A stretch of 64,000 bases of DNA, taken from positions 1 to 64,000 of the forward strand of contig NZ_JASCIQ010000027.1 in assembly GCF_029968035.1 (NCBI RefSeq), read 5' to 3'. Source of the DNA: Streptomyces cavernicola (GTDB lineage: Bacteria; Actinomycetota; Actinomycetes; Streptomycetales; Streptomycetaceae). This document shows, one piece after another, positions 56,361 through 64,000 of the stretch. Each line of letters begins with the position of its first letter. The stretch's first letter is position 1. The position numbers and the translations under genes were made by a program. The notes below the pieces were generated by a model that worked only from the letters and a program-made list of their open reading frames with translations, was not told the DNA's origin and did not search any database.

Positions 56361-57365
56361 TCAGGCGTCGTTGACCGGTCGCGGCTCGGTGCCGATCGGC
56401 CGGTGCACGTCGTCGTACGCGGCGTCCGCGGCGTCCAGGAGGCTCGCGCCCTCGGCCTGGCGGCGTTCGATGGCGGCGTACCAGCTGTCGAGGGTCGCCC
56501 TGCACCGGCGTACCACCTCCTCCGCCGCCGGGCTCAGGGCCGCGCGGCGGTGGACGATCCCGAACGGCGCCGACACCACCGGATCCGTCTCCACCACGAC
56601 GGCCCCGAGCCTCCGCGCCTGCACCGCCATCCGCAGCGGCAGGAAGGCGTGCACGCCCCCGCCGAGCACGAGCGTGAGCTGGGCGTGCCGGTTGGGCATG
56701 CTCGCGATCAGCCTCGGTTCGACGCCGACGTCCCGCAGCGCGGAACCGACCCGGTCGTTCTCACGCTGGGCCGGTGCGCAGACCGTCAGGGGCAGCTCGC
56801 CGACGGCGTCGAGCGGCAGCCGTCCCCCCGCCGGGGCCGGAGACCCCGGCGGCATCACCAACAGCATGCGCTGCACGCCGAGTTCGACGAAGTCCAGGCC
56901 CTCCGTGGGGACCGGCAGGGTGGTGAAGCCGAGCTCGCACCGACCCGCTTCGACCTCGCCGCACAGCGCCCGGACCCCGGGGACCTCGGCGATGTCCAGG
57001 CGTACGTCCGGGTGCCGGGCCCGGAACGACGTGATCCAGGAGGCGACCGCGTCGCTGGACATCTCCGGCATCGTGCCGATCGACACGGAGCCGGCCTTCA
57101 GGGCACGGGCCCGGCTCATCGTGTCCCGCGCGGCCACGACGCCCTCCAGGATCGCCCGCGCCTTCGGGACCAGGAGCGTCCCCGCGGACGTCAGGACGAG
57201 GTTGCGCCGCGCGGCCCGGTGGAAAAGGGTCACGCCGAGCTCGCGCTCAAGGGACTGGACGGCCTGGGAGAGCGTGGGCTGGGAGACGTACAGGTGCTGC
57301 GCGGCCCGGTTCAGGCCCTCGTGCTCGACCACGGCCAGGAAGTACTCGAGTTGGCGCAGCTCCAT
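56361..57365 (-). CDS. LysR family transcriptional regulator
   Basis: A 334-residue LysR regulator. The helix-turn-helix is at the N-terminus (MELRQLEYFLAVVEHEGLNR, AAQHLYVSQPTLSQAVQSLE). The effector domain spans about 90-300 (GSVSIGTMPEMSSDAVASWI). It lies downstream of the acyl-CoA dehydrogenase gene on the same strand and convergent with the dehydrogenase gene at 55319. It likely regulates one or both units, perhaps through the element GGCTCTGGCTATA. The inducer would be a carboxylic acid or its CoA ester, not identified. Confidence 0.93.
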   Translation of the reverse strand: MELRQLEYFLAVVEHEGLNRAAQHLYVSQPTLSQAVQSLERELGVTLFHRAARRNLVLTSAGTLLVPKARAILEGVVAARDTMSRARALKAGSVSIGTMPEMSSDAVASWITSFRARHPDVRLDIAEVPGVRALCGEVEAGRCELGFTTLPVPTEGLDFVELGVQRMLLVMPPGSPAPAGGRLPLDAVGELPLTVCAPAQRENDRVGSALRDVGVEPRLIASMPNRHAQLTLVLGGGVHAFLPLRMAVQARRLGAVVVETDPVVSAPFGIVHRRAALSPAAEEVVRRCRATLDSWYAAIERRQAEGASLLDAADAAYDDVHRPIGTEPRPVNDA

Positions 57366-57448
57366 CGTCTCTCCTCGGACACAGGCTCCCGGAACGCCCT
57401 GGTTCCGTCGCGGCTCGGCGGACCAGGCTCAACGTACGCGGACCGGGC

Positions 57449-58690
57449 TCAACGTACGCGGTAGCTGTCCGGAAGGACTCCCTCCGCGGCGACGGACTTG
57501 ACCGTGGCACGGCCCAGGTTCCGCTCGTGGACCGCGGACGCGCCCTCGTAGATGCGCAGCGTCCGGACGTCGCGCCACATCCGGGGGACGGGGTGCGGGC
57601 CGACGATGCCCTCGCCGCCGAGGAGTTGCACGCAGCGGTCGGCGACCCGGCCGACCATCTCCGAGCAGTACAGCTTGGCCGCCGAGATGCGCTGCCGGGG
57701 CACGGCCCCGGTGTCGAAGGCACGCGCGGCGTCCAGGGCGAGGGCCCGCCCGGCCTCCAACTCGGCGTAGCAGCGGCCGAGTTCAGCCTGCACGACGCCG
57801 AGGTCGGCGAGCGGGGCGCCGAACTGACGGCGCCCGGTGACGTGCCGGGTGGTCTCCTCCAGCATCCGCGTCGCCTGTCCGACGCAGGTCGCGGCGACGT
57901 GGAGCCGGGCGTGGTTGATGCCGCGCATCGCCGCCTTGAGCCCGGTCCCCGGTGTGCCGCCGAGCAGCCGGTCCGCGGGCACGGCCACCGATTCGAGGTC
58001 GATCTCGGCGACGGGGCCCTCGGCGTGACCGTTCATCAGGTCCGGGATGCGGGTCGAGACGCCGGGCAAGGACGTGTCGACGATGAACGCGGAGATCTCA
58101 GCGGCTTCGGCGGCTTCGGCGCTGCCGTCGTCCGTACGCGCGAAGCCGCCGTCGTCCGTACGCGCGAACACGAGCAGGGTGTCCGCCCAGTGGGCGTTGG
58201 TGATGTAGCGCTTCATTCCGTCGATGACCCAGCCGTCCCCGGTGCGTCGGGCGACGGTCTGCACGTTGGTGGCATCGGAGCCGGCCTCCGGCTCGGTCAG
58301 CGCGAACGAGGTGACCCGCCGGCCGGCCGCCATCGCCAGCAGCATCTCGCGACGCTGCTCCTCCGTGCCGTGGTCGAGGATCGCCTGCGAGCAGAGCCCG
58401 ATCACGGTCGAGAAACGGGAGCGGTAGACGCAGGACGCCCTGGTGAACTCGTACGTCAGGAGCACCTGTTGTTCCATGGTCCAGCCGAGCCCGCCGTAGG
58501 CCCGCGGGATCGAGATGCCGAACAGGCCGAGTTCGGCCATGCGCTGCACGAGCGCGTCCGGCACCTGCCCGGCGGCGACCATGTCCGGCTCGGCCGGGAT
58601 GAGTTCGTCGTCGGTGAACGCGGCGATCGTACGCAGATACGTGTCGAAGTCGGTCGTCGCCAGGGCAGGGCGATCCGCCGTCACGGTCAT
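57449..58690 (-). CDS. Acyl-CoA dehydrogenase
   Basis: A 413-residue flavoenzyme with the three-part fold. The N-terminal helices contain QRMAELGLFGISIPRAYGGL, the beta domain SFALTEPEAGSDATNVQTVA and WVIDGMKRYITNA, and the C-terminal helices TGRRQFGAPLADLGVVQAEL and LRIYEGASAVHERNLGRA. It introduces a double bond next to the CoA thioester and passes electrons to ETF. A small in-frame duplication (FARTDDG twice, residues about 173-188) lengthens a loop, encoded by a 24-bp DNA repeat. It is the last gene of the unit starting at 61460. ETF genes are not seen here. Confidence 0.93.
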   Translation of the reverse strand: MTVTADRPALATTDFDTYLRTIAAFTDDELIPAEPDMVAAGQVPDALVQRMAELGLFGISIPRAYGGLGWTMEQQVLLTYEFTRASCVYRSRFSTVIGLCSQAILDHGTEEQRREMLLAMAAGRRVTSFALTEPEAGSDATNVQTVARRTGDGWVIDGMKRYITNAHWADTLLVFARTDDGGFARTDDGSAEAAEAAEISAFIVDTSLPGVSTRIPDLMNGHAEGPVAEIDLESVAVPADRLLGGTPGTGLKAAMRGINHARLHVAATCVGQATRMLEETTRHVTGRRQFGAPLADLGVVQAELGRCYAELEAGRALALDAARAFDTGAVPRQRISAAKLYCSEMVGRVADRCVQLLGGEGIVGPHPVPRMWRDVRTLRIYEGASAVHERNLGRATVKSVAAEGVLPDSYRVR

Positions 58691-58821
58691 GGGGTCTCCT
58701 CAGAGAGGTTGGTCTTGGTCGGAGGGCTTGGTCTTGGTCGCGGTCACGGTGTTTCTCGTGGTCGCGGGCGTAGTCGTAGCCGCGGTTGCGGTTGCGGTCG
58801 TGGTCGTCGTCGCGGGGACGG

Positions 58822-60108
58822 TCAGGGTCGCTTCGGCAGGGCGACGACGCCGTCGTCGACGAGCCGGTCGATCTCGTCCTCGCCGCGCCCCAGTTCGCGC
58901 AGCACGTCGCGGGTGTGGGCGCCGAGGCGGGGTGCGGCCGTGGTCCGGCCACGGGCGGTGCCGTCGACCCGGAAGGCGGTGCCCGGGGCGTCGAGTCCCG
59001 GCTCGTCGAGGGCGACGACCAGTCCGGACGCGGCCAGGTCGGCGTCCTTCACGAACTCGTCGAACGACCGCACCGAGCCGCAGACGATGCCGCGCGAGGC
59101 CAGCAGCGCGATGGCCTCGTCGCGGGTGAGCCGGCCGAGGACCGAGTCGAGTACCTGCTTGAGCGCCGCCCGGTTCGCGACCCTCGCCGCGTTGTCCACG
59201 AAGCGCGGGTCTGCCGTGAGCTCGGGCCGGCCGATCACCGAGCAGAGGTCGGCCCACTTGGCGGCGGTGTACGCGGAGATCACGACGGCGCCGTCGACGG
59301 TCCGCACGAGATCCGCGGCGGGGGCCACAGCGGGCTGGCCGTTGCCCGTCCGCCGGGGCGGCTGCCCGGAGAGGCGGTAGTCCGTCCACTGGGTGGCCTG
59401 GGCGGAGACGACCGCCTCCATCAGGGAGGTCTCGACCACGCCGCCCGCGCCGGTCCGCGCCCGCCGCAAGAGCGCGGCGAGCACCCCGGTGGCCAGGGCG
59501 TTCGCCGCCAGGACGTCGGCGACCGTGAAGCCCACGCGCTGCGGTTCGCCGTCGGCGTCGCCCGTGGTGTGCATGATCCCGAACTCGGCCTGGGCCGCGA
59601 TGTCGAGGCCGGCCCGCCCCGCCGACGGACCTCGGCTGCCGAACCCGCTGACGAAGCCGTAGACGAGGTGGGGGTGGCGGACGCGCGTCTGCTCCGGCCC
59701 GATCCCGAGCCGCTCGGCGGAGCCGTTGCGGAAGTTGTGCAGCAGTACGTCCGACTCCGCGCACAGCTCGTCGAGGATGCGCAGCCCTTCGGGGCGCCGC
59801 AGGTCGATGGCGAGGCTGCGCTTGCCCCGGTTGTTGGCGTGCAGCATGGCGGCGCCGAAGGGGCCCACGGACCGTGCCTGATCGCCCGTGAGGCTCTCCA
59901 CCTTGAGCACCTCCGCGCCCAGATCGGCGAGTTGCTGACCGGCGCCGGGGGCGGCGATGTACTGGCCGAGGTCGATCACCCGGACTCCGGTCAGCGGTCC
60001 TTCGGTCGCCGGCACCTCTGCCGGTGCGGTCGTCACTTCGGTCGTTTCCGTTGCTGCGATCGCTGCGGCTTCTGACACCTCTGCGGGTGCGGCTGTCGCT
60101 TCGGTCAC
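58822..60108 (-). CDS. Class III CoA-transferase (CaiB/BaiF)
   Basis: A 428-residue family III CoA-transferase. The core begins at about residue 40 (LTGVRVIDLGQYIAAPGAGQ, LADLGAEVLKVESLTGDQAR, SLAIDLRRPEGLRILDELC) and includes GLDIAAQAEFGIMHTTGDAD. The first 38 residues are an Ala/Thr/Glu-rich extension made of repeats and may be dispensable. It moves CoA from a donor such as succinyl-CoA to a carboxylic acid, activating the substrate for the acyl-CoA dehydrogenase. The GTG start overlaps the stop of the MFS gene by 4 bp (GTGA), which confirms it and shows translational coupling. Confidence 0.93.
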   Translation of the reverse strand: MTEATAAPAEVSEAAAIAATETTEVTTAPAEVPATEGPLTGVRVIDLGQYIAAPGAGQQLADLGAEVLKVESLTGDQARSVGPFGAAMLHANNRGKRSLAIDLRRPEGLRILDELCAESDVLLHNFRNGSAERLGIGPEQTRVRHPHLVYGFVSGFGSRGPSAGRAGLDIAAQAEFGIMHTTGDADGEPQRVGFTVADVLAANALATGVLAALLRRARTGAGGVVETSLMEAVVSAQATQWTDYRLSGQPPRRTGNGQPAVAPAADLVRTVDGAVVISAYTAAKWADLCSVIGRPELTADPRFVDNAARVANRAALKQVLDSVLGRLTRDEAIALLASRGIVCGSVRSFDEFVKDADLAASGLVVALDEPGLDAPGTAFRVDGTARGRTTAAPRLGAHTRDVLRELGRGEDEIDRLVDDGVVALPKRP

Positions 60109-61460
60109 GACGTCCTCCCGGTGGTCGCCGCGGACCGCAGGCGGAGCGTCTCGGACTCCAGCGTCCGGCGGGCCGCCTCCGGGTTCAGCAGGCGCCCGCC
60201 GATCGCCGCGCACACGCAGATGGCGACGCCGACGAGCAGGAACCCGTTCGCGTAGCCCTCGGAGACCGTCGCCCCGGCTTCGACGACGAGCCCCAGGACG
60301 TACGGTGCGACGATCCCCGCGACGCTGTAGACGGCGATGACGCACCCGAAGAACGCGGTGCGCTGGCGCTGCGGGAGGAAGTCGGACGCGCCGGCGAAGG
60401 CCACGGAGAACGCGACGCTGTTGATCGAGAAGGTGCAGATCACCAGGGCCAGCTGCAGCGGCCCCGGCCCGACCAGGGTGAACGCGATCATGCTCAGGCC
60501 GGCGAAGACGATCAGCGCGGCGCTGAAGTAGCTGCGCGCGGCCCGGGAGCTCCAGCCGCGCGCGAGCAGCCTGCCGGACAGGAACCCGGAGCCGAGGAGG
60601 ACGACGACCGCGGTGGCGTAGGGCACGGTGACCAGCCAGCCGACGGTGGTCGGCGCGTAGCCGAGCCCCTCGCCGAGGAACGCGGGCAGCCAGGCGACCT
60701 TCAGCGAGGTGATGAGGTAGCCCGCGAACGACAGCAGGCTGAGCCCCCAGAAGCTGGGGAGCCGCAGCAGCGCGCGGAAGGGGACGTCGATGTGGCCGTT
60801 CGGGTCCGCTTCGGCGTCGGCTCGTCGGGCGGCCGCCGGCCTCTTCCGCAGCGGCTGGCGTTCTACGTAGCACACCCAGACGAGCAGCCAGGCGAGGCCG
60901 ACGACGATCAGGGCGAGGAATGCCGTGTGCCAGGAGTGCGTGACGATGACCCAGGTCAGGATCGGCGCGGAGATCAGCGGGCCCACCGAGGAGCCCGCGT
61001 TCACGACGGCCCCGGCGAACGCGCGCTTCTCTTTCGGAAAGCGATCGGCGACGACGCTCTGGCACAGGGCGTGCGCAGGCCCTTCGAAGAAGCCGAGCGC
61101 CACCCGGGACGCGAGGAGCACCCCGAAGGTGGTGGGCATCGTGAGCGGCAGCATGCTGGCGACCCAGGTGACCATCAGGAAGGCCGCCGCCCACTTGTAG
61201 GAGATCCAGCGCATGGCGGCCGAGAGCCCCACCGCGCCGACGGCGAACAGCCAGAAGAACGAGCTGCCGACGAGGCCGAATTCTCCGGCGCTGAGGCCGA
61301 GATCCCGGCGAATCTGCGGTGACGCGAGGCCTACCGCCGCTTTGTCCGCGAAATTCAGGGTGAAGAAAACAAAAAGCAGAATGACAATGCCCCAGGCCCT
61401 GCGATCCGGGCGGACGGGCACCGGCGACGCCGGCGGCGTGGCGATTTCGGGTGATGCCAT
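60105..61460 (-). CDS. MFS permease (anion:cation symporter type)
   Basis: A 451-residue, 12-helix MFS transporter of the type that takes up organic acids (ACS family): VFFTLNFADKAAVGLASPQI in helix 1, GFFEGPAHALCQSVVADRFP in helix 4, and ASDFLPQRQRTAFFGCVIAV in the second half. It probably imports the acid that the next genes activate and oxidise. ATG 61460 has GGGAGG 5 bp upstream. The shared element GGCTCTGGCTATA lies about 100 bp upstream. First gene of a three-gene unit with the CoA-transferase and acyl-CoA dehydrogenase. Confidence 0.92.
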   Translation of the reverse strand: MASPEIATPPASPVPVRPDRRAWGIVILLFVFFTLNFADKAAVGLASPQIRRDLGLSAGEFGLVGSSFFWLFAVGAVGLSAAMRWISYKWAAAFLMVTWVASMLPLTMPTTFGVLLASRVALGFFEGPAHALCQSVVADRFPKEKRAFAGAVVNAGSSVGPLISAPILTWVIVTHSWHTAFLALIVVGLAWLLVWVCYVERQPLRKRPAAARRADAEADPNGHIDVPFRALLRLPSFWGLSLLSFAGYLITSLKVAWLPAFLGEGLGYAPTTVGWLVTVPYATAVVVLLGSGFLSGRLLARGWSSRAARSYFSAALIVFAGLSMIAFTLVGPGPLQLALVICTFSINSVAFSVAFAGASDFLPQRQRTAFFGCVIAVYSVAGIVAPYVLGLVVEAGATVSEGYANGFLLVGVAICVCAAIGGRLLNPEAARRTLESETLRLRSAATTGRTS

Positions 61461-61560
61461 GTGAGCCTCCCTCGACAGCCTCGTCCTCCCTGACGAGTGC
61501 TGCGCTGCACTCACTTCATCGACAATTCACGTCGCCGACAACGACGAATATGTTGCCACG

Positions 61561-61575
61561 GTTATAGCCAGAGCC
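61561..61575 (-). promoter_or_regulatory. Promoter-like element shared with the dehydrogenase gene
   Basis: On the minus strand GGCTCTGGCTATAAC matches the element at 55171. The likeness continues downstream (CGTGGCA against CGTGACA, then TTCG in both). The TATAAC part could be a -10 hexamer. It lies about 100 bp upstream of the MFS start. Confidence 0.6.
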
Positions 61576-61580
61576 AATAA

Positions 61581-61638
61581 CGCACGACCGGTCCGTACGA
61601 CGCACGCGAACCGCCGCACGACCGGTCCGTACGACGCA
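61581..61638. repeat. Two 24-bp direct repeats, 34-bp period
   Basis: The 24-bp unit starting CGCACGACCGGTCCGTACGA occurs at 61581-61604 and exactly again at 61615-61638. The 34-bp period is close to three helical turns, and each unit contains the dyad GACCGGTC. It could be a pair of operator sites upstream of the MFS operon; the adjacent AraC regulator is a candidate binder. Confidence 0.75.
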
Positions 61639-61679
61639 CCGCCCCGCGGGTTCTCCTGATCGCCGAGGCCGTTGACGTC

Positions 61680-62621
61680 TCAGGCGCGCGTTCCGGAATG
61701 GCCCAGGCCCTGACGCGCCGGACTCACCGGACTCACCGGACTCACCGGACTCACCGGACTCACCGGGTTCGCCGGACTCACCGGACTCACCGGATTCGCC
61801 CACGCGACGTCGTCGACCGCGAGCCAGGGCGCGGTCGCGACGGCCCTGGGGGTCACGCCCGCGAAGGCCACGACGTCGCGGTGGAGGTGGGACTGGTCGA
61901 CGTAGCCGCTCTCCGCCGCCACCCGCGCTGCGCTGTGGCCTGCGGCGAGGCGGTGGGCGACGTGGTCGAAGCGGACCAGCTGCGCCGCGCGCTCGGGGGT
62001 GAGGCCGATCTGGGACCGGAAGCGGGCCCACAGCCGCTTGCGGCTCCACCCGACCTCGGCCGCGAGCGGCTCGACCCGCACCTGTCCTCGGCCGGTCACC
62101 ATCCGCCGCCAGACGTGGCCGACCTCCGGATCCACCGCCCGGCCTGCGTCGTGGCCCCGTACGAGCGCGGCCTGCGCGATCGCGAACCGGTCCTCCCACG
62201 ACGCGGCGGCGCGCAACCGCTCCTGGGTACGCGTGGCGTCGCGGCCCCAGAGGTCGTCGAGGCCGACCACCCTGTCACCGGACTCCGGGAATCCGCCGAG
62301 GACCGCGTGCGCGACCAGCGGTGAAAGGCGGATCTGCAGGCCGTCGATGTCCCGGCCGCGCACCCGGACGCTGCCGGGCGCGAGGCCGAGCACGGCGCTG
62401 CCTCGCTGCGTCCGGCCGCTCACGTCGTCCACGAGCAGCCCGTCGCCGAGGTCGACGACGAGGGTGACGGCCGGGTACGGGACCACCTGAAGGTCGAGGA
62501 GGTCCGTGCTTCGGTCCCGGAATCCGGCCATGGCGACCCCAGGCAACCGGCGGAGCCGCGACGGGGTGGCGATGTCCCACCTCGCCGCGGCGTCAGCACG
62601 AGCCGACTCCGCGTAGGGCAT
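61680..62621 (-). CDS. AraC family regulator with repeat tail
   Basis: A 313-residue regulator. The C-terminal DNA-binding domain (about 170-265) contains VEPLAAEVGWSRKRLWARFR and HSAARVAAESGYVDQSHLHR, the paired AraC helix-turn-helix motifs. The N-terminal domain is of the DUF6597/GlxA-independent type (VVPYPAVTLVVDLGDGLLVD). After the domain the chain carries a low-complexity tail of Pro-Val-Ser triplets encoded by 9-bp DNA repeats. It is divergent from the amidase gene (127 bp) and upstream of the MFS operon. The target could be either. Confidence 0.88.
   Translation of the reverse strand: MPYAESARADAAARWDIATPSRLRRLPGVAMAGFRDRSTDLLDLQVVPYPAVTLVVDLGDGLLVDDVSGRTQRGSAVLGLAPGSVRVRGRDIDGLQIRLSPLVAHAVLGGFPESGDRVVGLDDLWGRDATRTQERLRAAASWEDRFAIAQAALVRGHDAGRAVDPEVGHVWRRMVTGRGQVRVEPLAAEVGWSRKRLWARFRSQIGLTPERAAQLVRFDHVAHRLAAGHSAARVAAESGYVDQSHLHRDVVAFAGVTPRAVATAPWLAVDDVAWANPVSPVSPANPVSPVSPVSPVSPVSPARQGLGHSGTRA
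61718..61798. repeat. 9-bp tandem repeats in the AraC gene 3' end
   Basis: CCGGACTCA is repeated about eight times with a few variants and encodes the Pro-Val-Ser tail of the AraC regulator. The frame is kept since the unit is 9 bp. There are no spacers, so it is not a CRISPR array. Confidence 0.88.
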
Positions 62622-62748
62622 GGCCCCAGGCTACGAGCCCGCCCCGATGGACGCGTACGCCGTCGGGACATTTGTCCAAGACCCGGCCCGGGGGCCGCGC
62701 GAACACTGGCAGCCAGCCCAACACCCGTACAGGGAAGGACAGTTCGTG

Positions 62749-64000
62749 ATGCGCAATCCGATCGACCCGTTCACGTCGGCGGTCGAGCTCGCCGCAGCCG
62801 TACGCCGCAAGGAGATCAGCCCGGTCGAGATCGTCGACGGCTGTCTCGCGCGGATGGACGCGCTCGACCCCGGACTCAACGCGTTCTGCCACCGGGCCGA
62901 CGACGACGTACGCAAGGCCGCCGCCGCGGCAGCCGATGCGGTGGTGCGGGCCGGCTCGGTCGAGGACCTGCCGCCCTTCCACGGCGTCCCGCTGCCGGTC
63001 AAGGACCTTGCCGATGTGGCCGGTTGGCCCACGACCTACGGGAGCGCCGCCACCGACCGGGCCCCGGCGGCGGCGTCGGCCCCGGTGGTGCACCGGTTCG
63101 TGGACGCCGGTTTCGTGCCGCTCGGCAAGACCACCACCTCCGAGTTCGGCAGCGTGCCCTTCACCGAGAGTCCGGCCCTCGGCATCACCCGCAACCCGTG
63201 GGACCCGGACCGCACTCCGGGCGGTTCGTCGAGCGGTGCGGGCGTTGCCGTGGCCTCCGGGATGGCGCCGATCGCGCACGCGGCCGACGGCGGTGGCTCG
63301 ATCCGCGTCCCGGCGTCGTGCAACGGCCTCGTCGGGCTCAAGCCCACCCGCGGTCTGGTCACCGACGCCGTCGTCGAGTGCGAGGGCCTGGGCGTCAACG
63401 GCGTACTGACCCGCACGGTGGCCGACTCGGCGGCCGCGCTCGACGTGCTCGCCCGCCACGATCCCGCCGCGTGGTGGTCGCCCCCGGCCCCGCGGCGCCC
63501 CTTCGTGGACGCGCTCACGACGGCCCCGCCGGCCGGGCTGCGGATCGGGGTGCTCGTCGACCCGCCGATCGCCGGGATGGACGTGGACCCGGCGTGCCTG
63601 GCGGCGGTCGACACGACGCTGCGCGCGCTCGAAGCCGCGGGCCACCACGTGGTGGACGTACCTCTGCCGCTGCCGCCGACGGACGAGCTGATCGAGACGT
63701 TCACGACCATCTGGAACATCGCCGCCGCGGGCGTCCCACTCACGGACCCGGACCGCGTCGAGCCGCACAACCGAGCCCTGCGCGAGGCGGCGCACGCCGT
63801 CGGCTCCTGGTCCTACGCACAGGCCGTACACCGCACCCAACACCTGTCGCGGCGCGTGGTCGAGGGCTTCGTCGGCAGCTTCGACCTGCTGGTCACGCCC
63901 ACGATGGCGTGCCTGCCGCCGCCCGTCGGCTTCTGGCGCACATCCGACGCCGCCGCCTCCGCCCCCGACCCGCTGGCTCCCGTACGGAGGAGCTATCCGC
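62749..64000 (+). CDS. Amidase signature family protein, 3' end outside the window
   Basis: The first 417 residues of an amidase are present. The Ser-cis-Ser-Lys triad of the family is seen: Lys85 (PLPVKDLADVAG), the cis-Ser region PGGSSSGAG (158-166) and the nucleophile Ser184 in ADGGGSIRVPAS. Length and C-terminal region LVTPTMACLPPPVGF agree with family members. It would hydrolyse a carboxamide to acid and ammonia. ATG 62749 has AGGGAAGGA 9 bp upstream; GTG 62746 is in another position and less likely. The divergent AraC regulator may control it. Confidence 0.9.
   Translation, partial: MRNPIDPFTSAVELAAAVRRKEISPVEIVDGCLARMDALDPGLNAFCHRADDDVRKAAAAAADAVVRAGSVEDLPPFHGVPLPVKDLADVAGWPTTYGSAATDRAPAAASAPVVHRFVDAGFVPLGKTTTSEFGSVPFTESPALGITRNPWDPDRTPGGSSSGAGVAVASGMAPIAHAADGGGSIRVPASCNGLVGLKPTRGLVTDAVVECEGLGVNGVLTRTVADSAAALDVLARHDPAAWWSPPAPRRPFVDALTTAPPAGLRIGVLVDPPIAGMDVDPACLAAVDTTLRALEAAGHHVVDVPLPLPPTDELIETFTTIWNIAAAGVPLTDPDRVEPHNRALREAAHAVGSWSYAQAVHRTQHLSRRVVEGFVGSFDLLVTPTMACLPPPVGFWRTSDAAASAPDPLAPVRRSYP

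Overview
The window looks like a piece of a Streptomyces (or close relative) chromosome. GC content is very high, third codon positions are almost all G or C, many starts are GTG, and the gene families (OsdR/OsdK-type dormancy regulators, DUF4389, DUF1876, PspAB, Rieske-DUF2231, many TetR/AraC/MerR regulators) are typical of that genus. No rRNA, tRNA, CRISPR array, transposase or phage gene was seen.

Layout. (1) 0-10.4 kb: a TetR regulator with a clear palindromic operator, a DHA2 drug exporter divergent from an AraC regulator, a heavy-metal P1B ATPase with an unusual CPD transport motif followed by a cupredoxin lipoprotein, a coiled-coil protein, and a secreted lipase divergent from a double-HTH Lrp/AsnC regulator. 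(2) 10.4-31.4 kb: a dormancy/hypoxia island. It holds a NarL-type response regulator and a GAF-GAF sensor kinase (orthologues of OsdR/OsdK, the Streptomyces counterparts of DevR/DosT), seven tandem universal stress proteins, four CBS-pair proteins (three with BON domains), a lone cyclic-nucleotide-binding domain, a metallo-beta-lactamase/beta-CASP RNase, two DUF1876 proteins, DUF4389, Rv1733c-like and DUF7144-like membrane proteins, two degenerate HTH/flavin-binding-family proteins and a zinc alcohol dehydrogenase. Its divergent promoters carry GC-rich palindromes of the form GGGnCC-N4-GGnCCC that fit a DevR/OsdR box. (3) 31.5-33.1 kb: htpX-pspAB envelope-stress pair. (4) 33.1-35.9 kb: a decay scar (frameshifted TetR gene, 3' remnant of a 3-hydroxyacyl-CoA dehydrogenase gene) beside an ArsR-regulated flavin reductase gene. 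(5) 36-43.4 kb: SulP transporter and MerR regulator with a perfect 24-bp palindrome; an iron-box-controlled divergent pair (DUF2470 protein, siderophore-binding-like protein); a secreted beta-propeller and an FAD monooxygenase. (6) 43.4-55 kb: Rieske-DUF2231 protein, an MFS exporter fused to a carboxypeptidase-regulatory-like domain, a DUF4246 oxygenase-like protein, DinB proteins, a methyltransferase, SUKH and DUF2625 proteins, a PIG-L deacetylase and a miniature EF-Tu-like GTPase. (7) 55-64 kb: an acyl-CoA catabolic cluster (3-hydroxyacyl-CoA dehydrogenase, LysR regulator, acyl-CoA dehydrogenase, class III CoA-transferase, MFS permease), an AraC regulator and an amidase cut by the window edge.

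How the genes fit together. The island at 10-31 kb reads as one regulon: OsdK senses a gas or redox signal through its GAF domains, OsdR is phosphorylated and acts on palindromic boxes in the USP, kinase/RNase and ADH promoters, and the products (USPs, CBS proteins, RNase, membrane proteins) would shift the cell to an energy-saving state. A ~125-bp segment with two such boxes occurs twice, once in the island and once 25 kb away upstream of the DUF4246 gene, suggesting that gene was recruited to the regulon or that the segment was copied. Short tandem repeats (9-24 bp units) at gene ends, and several partly deleted genes, show that this is a fast-changing part of the chromosome.
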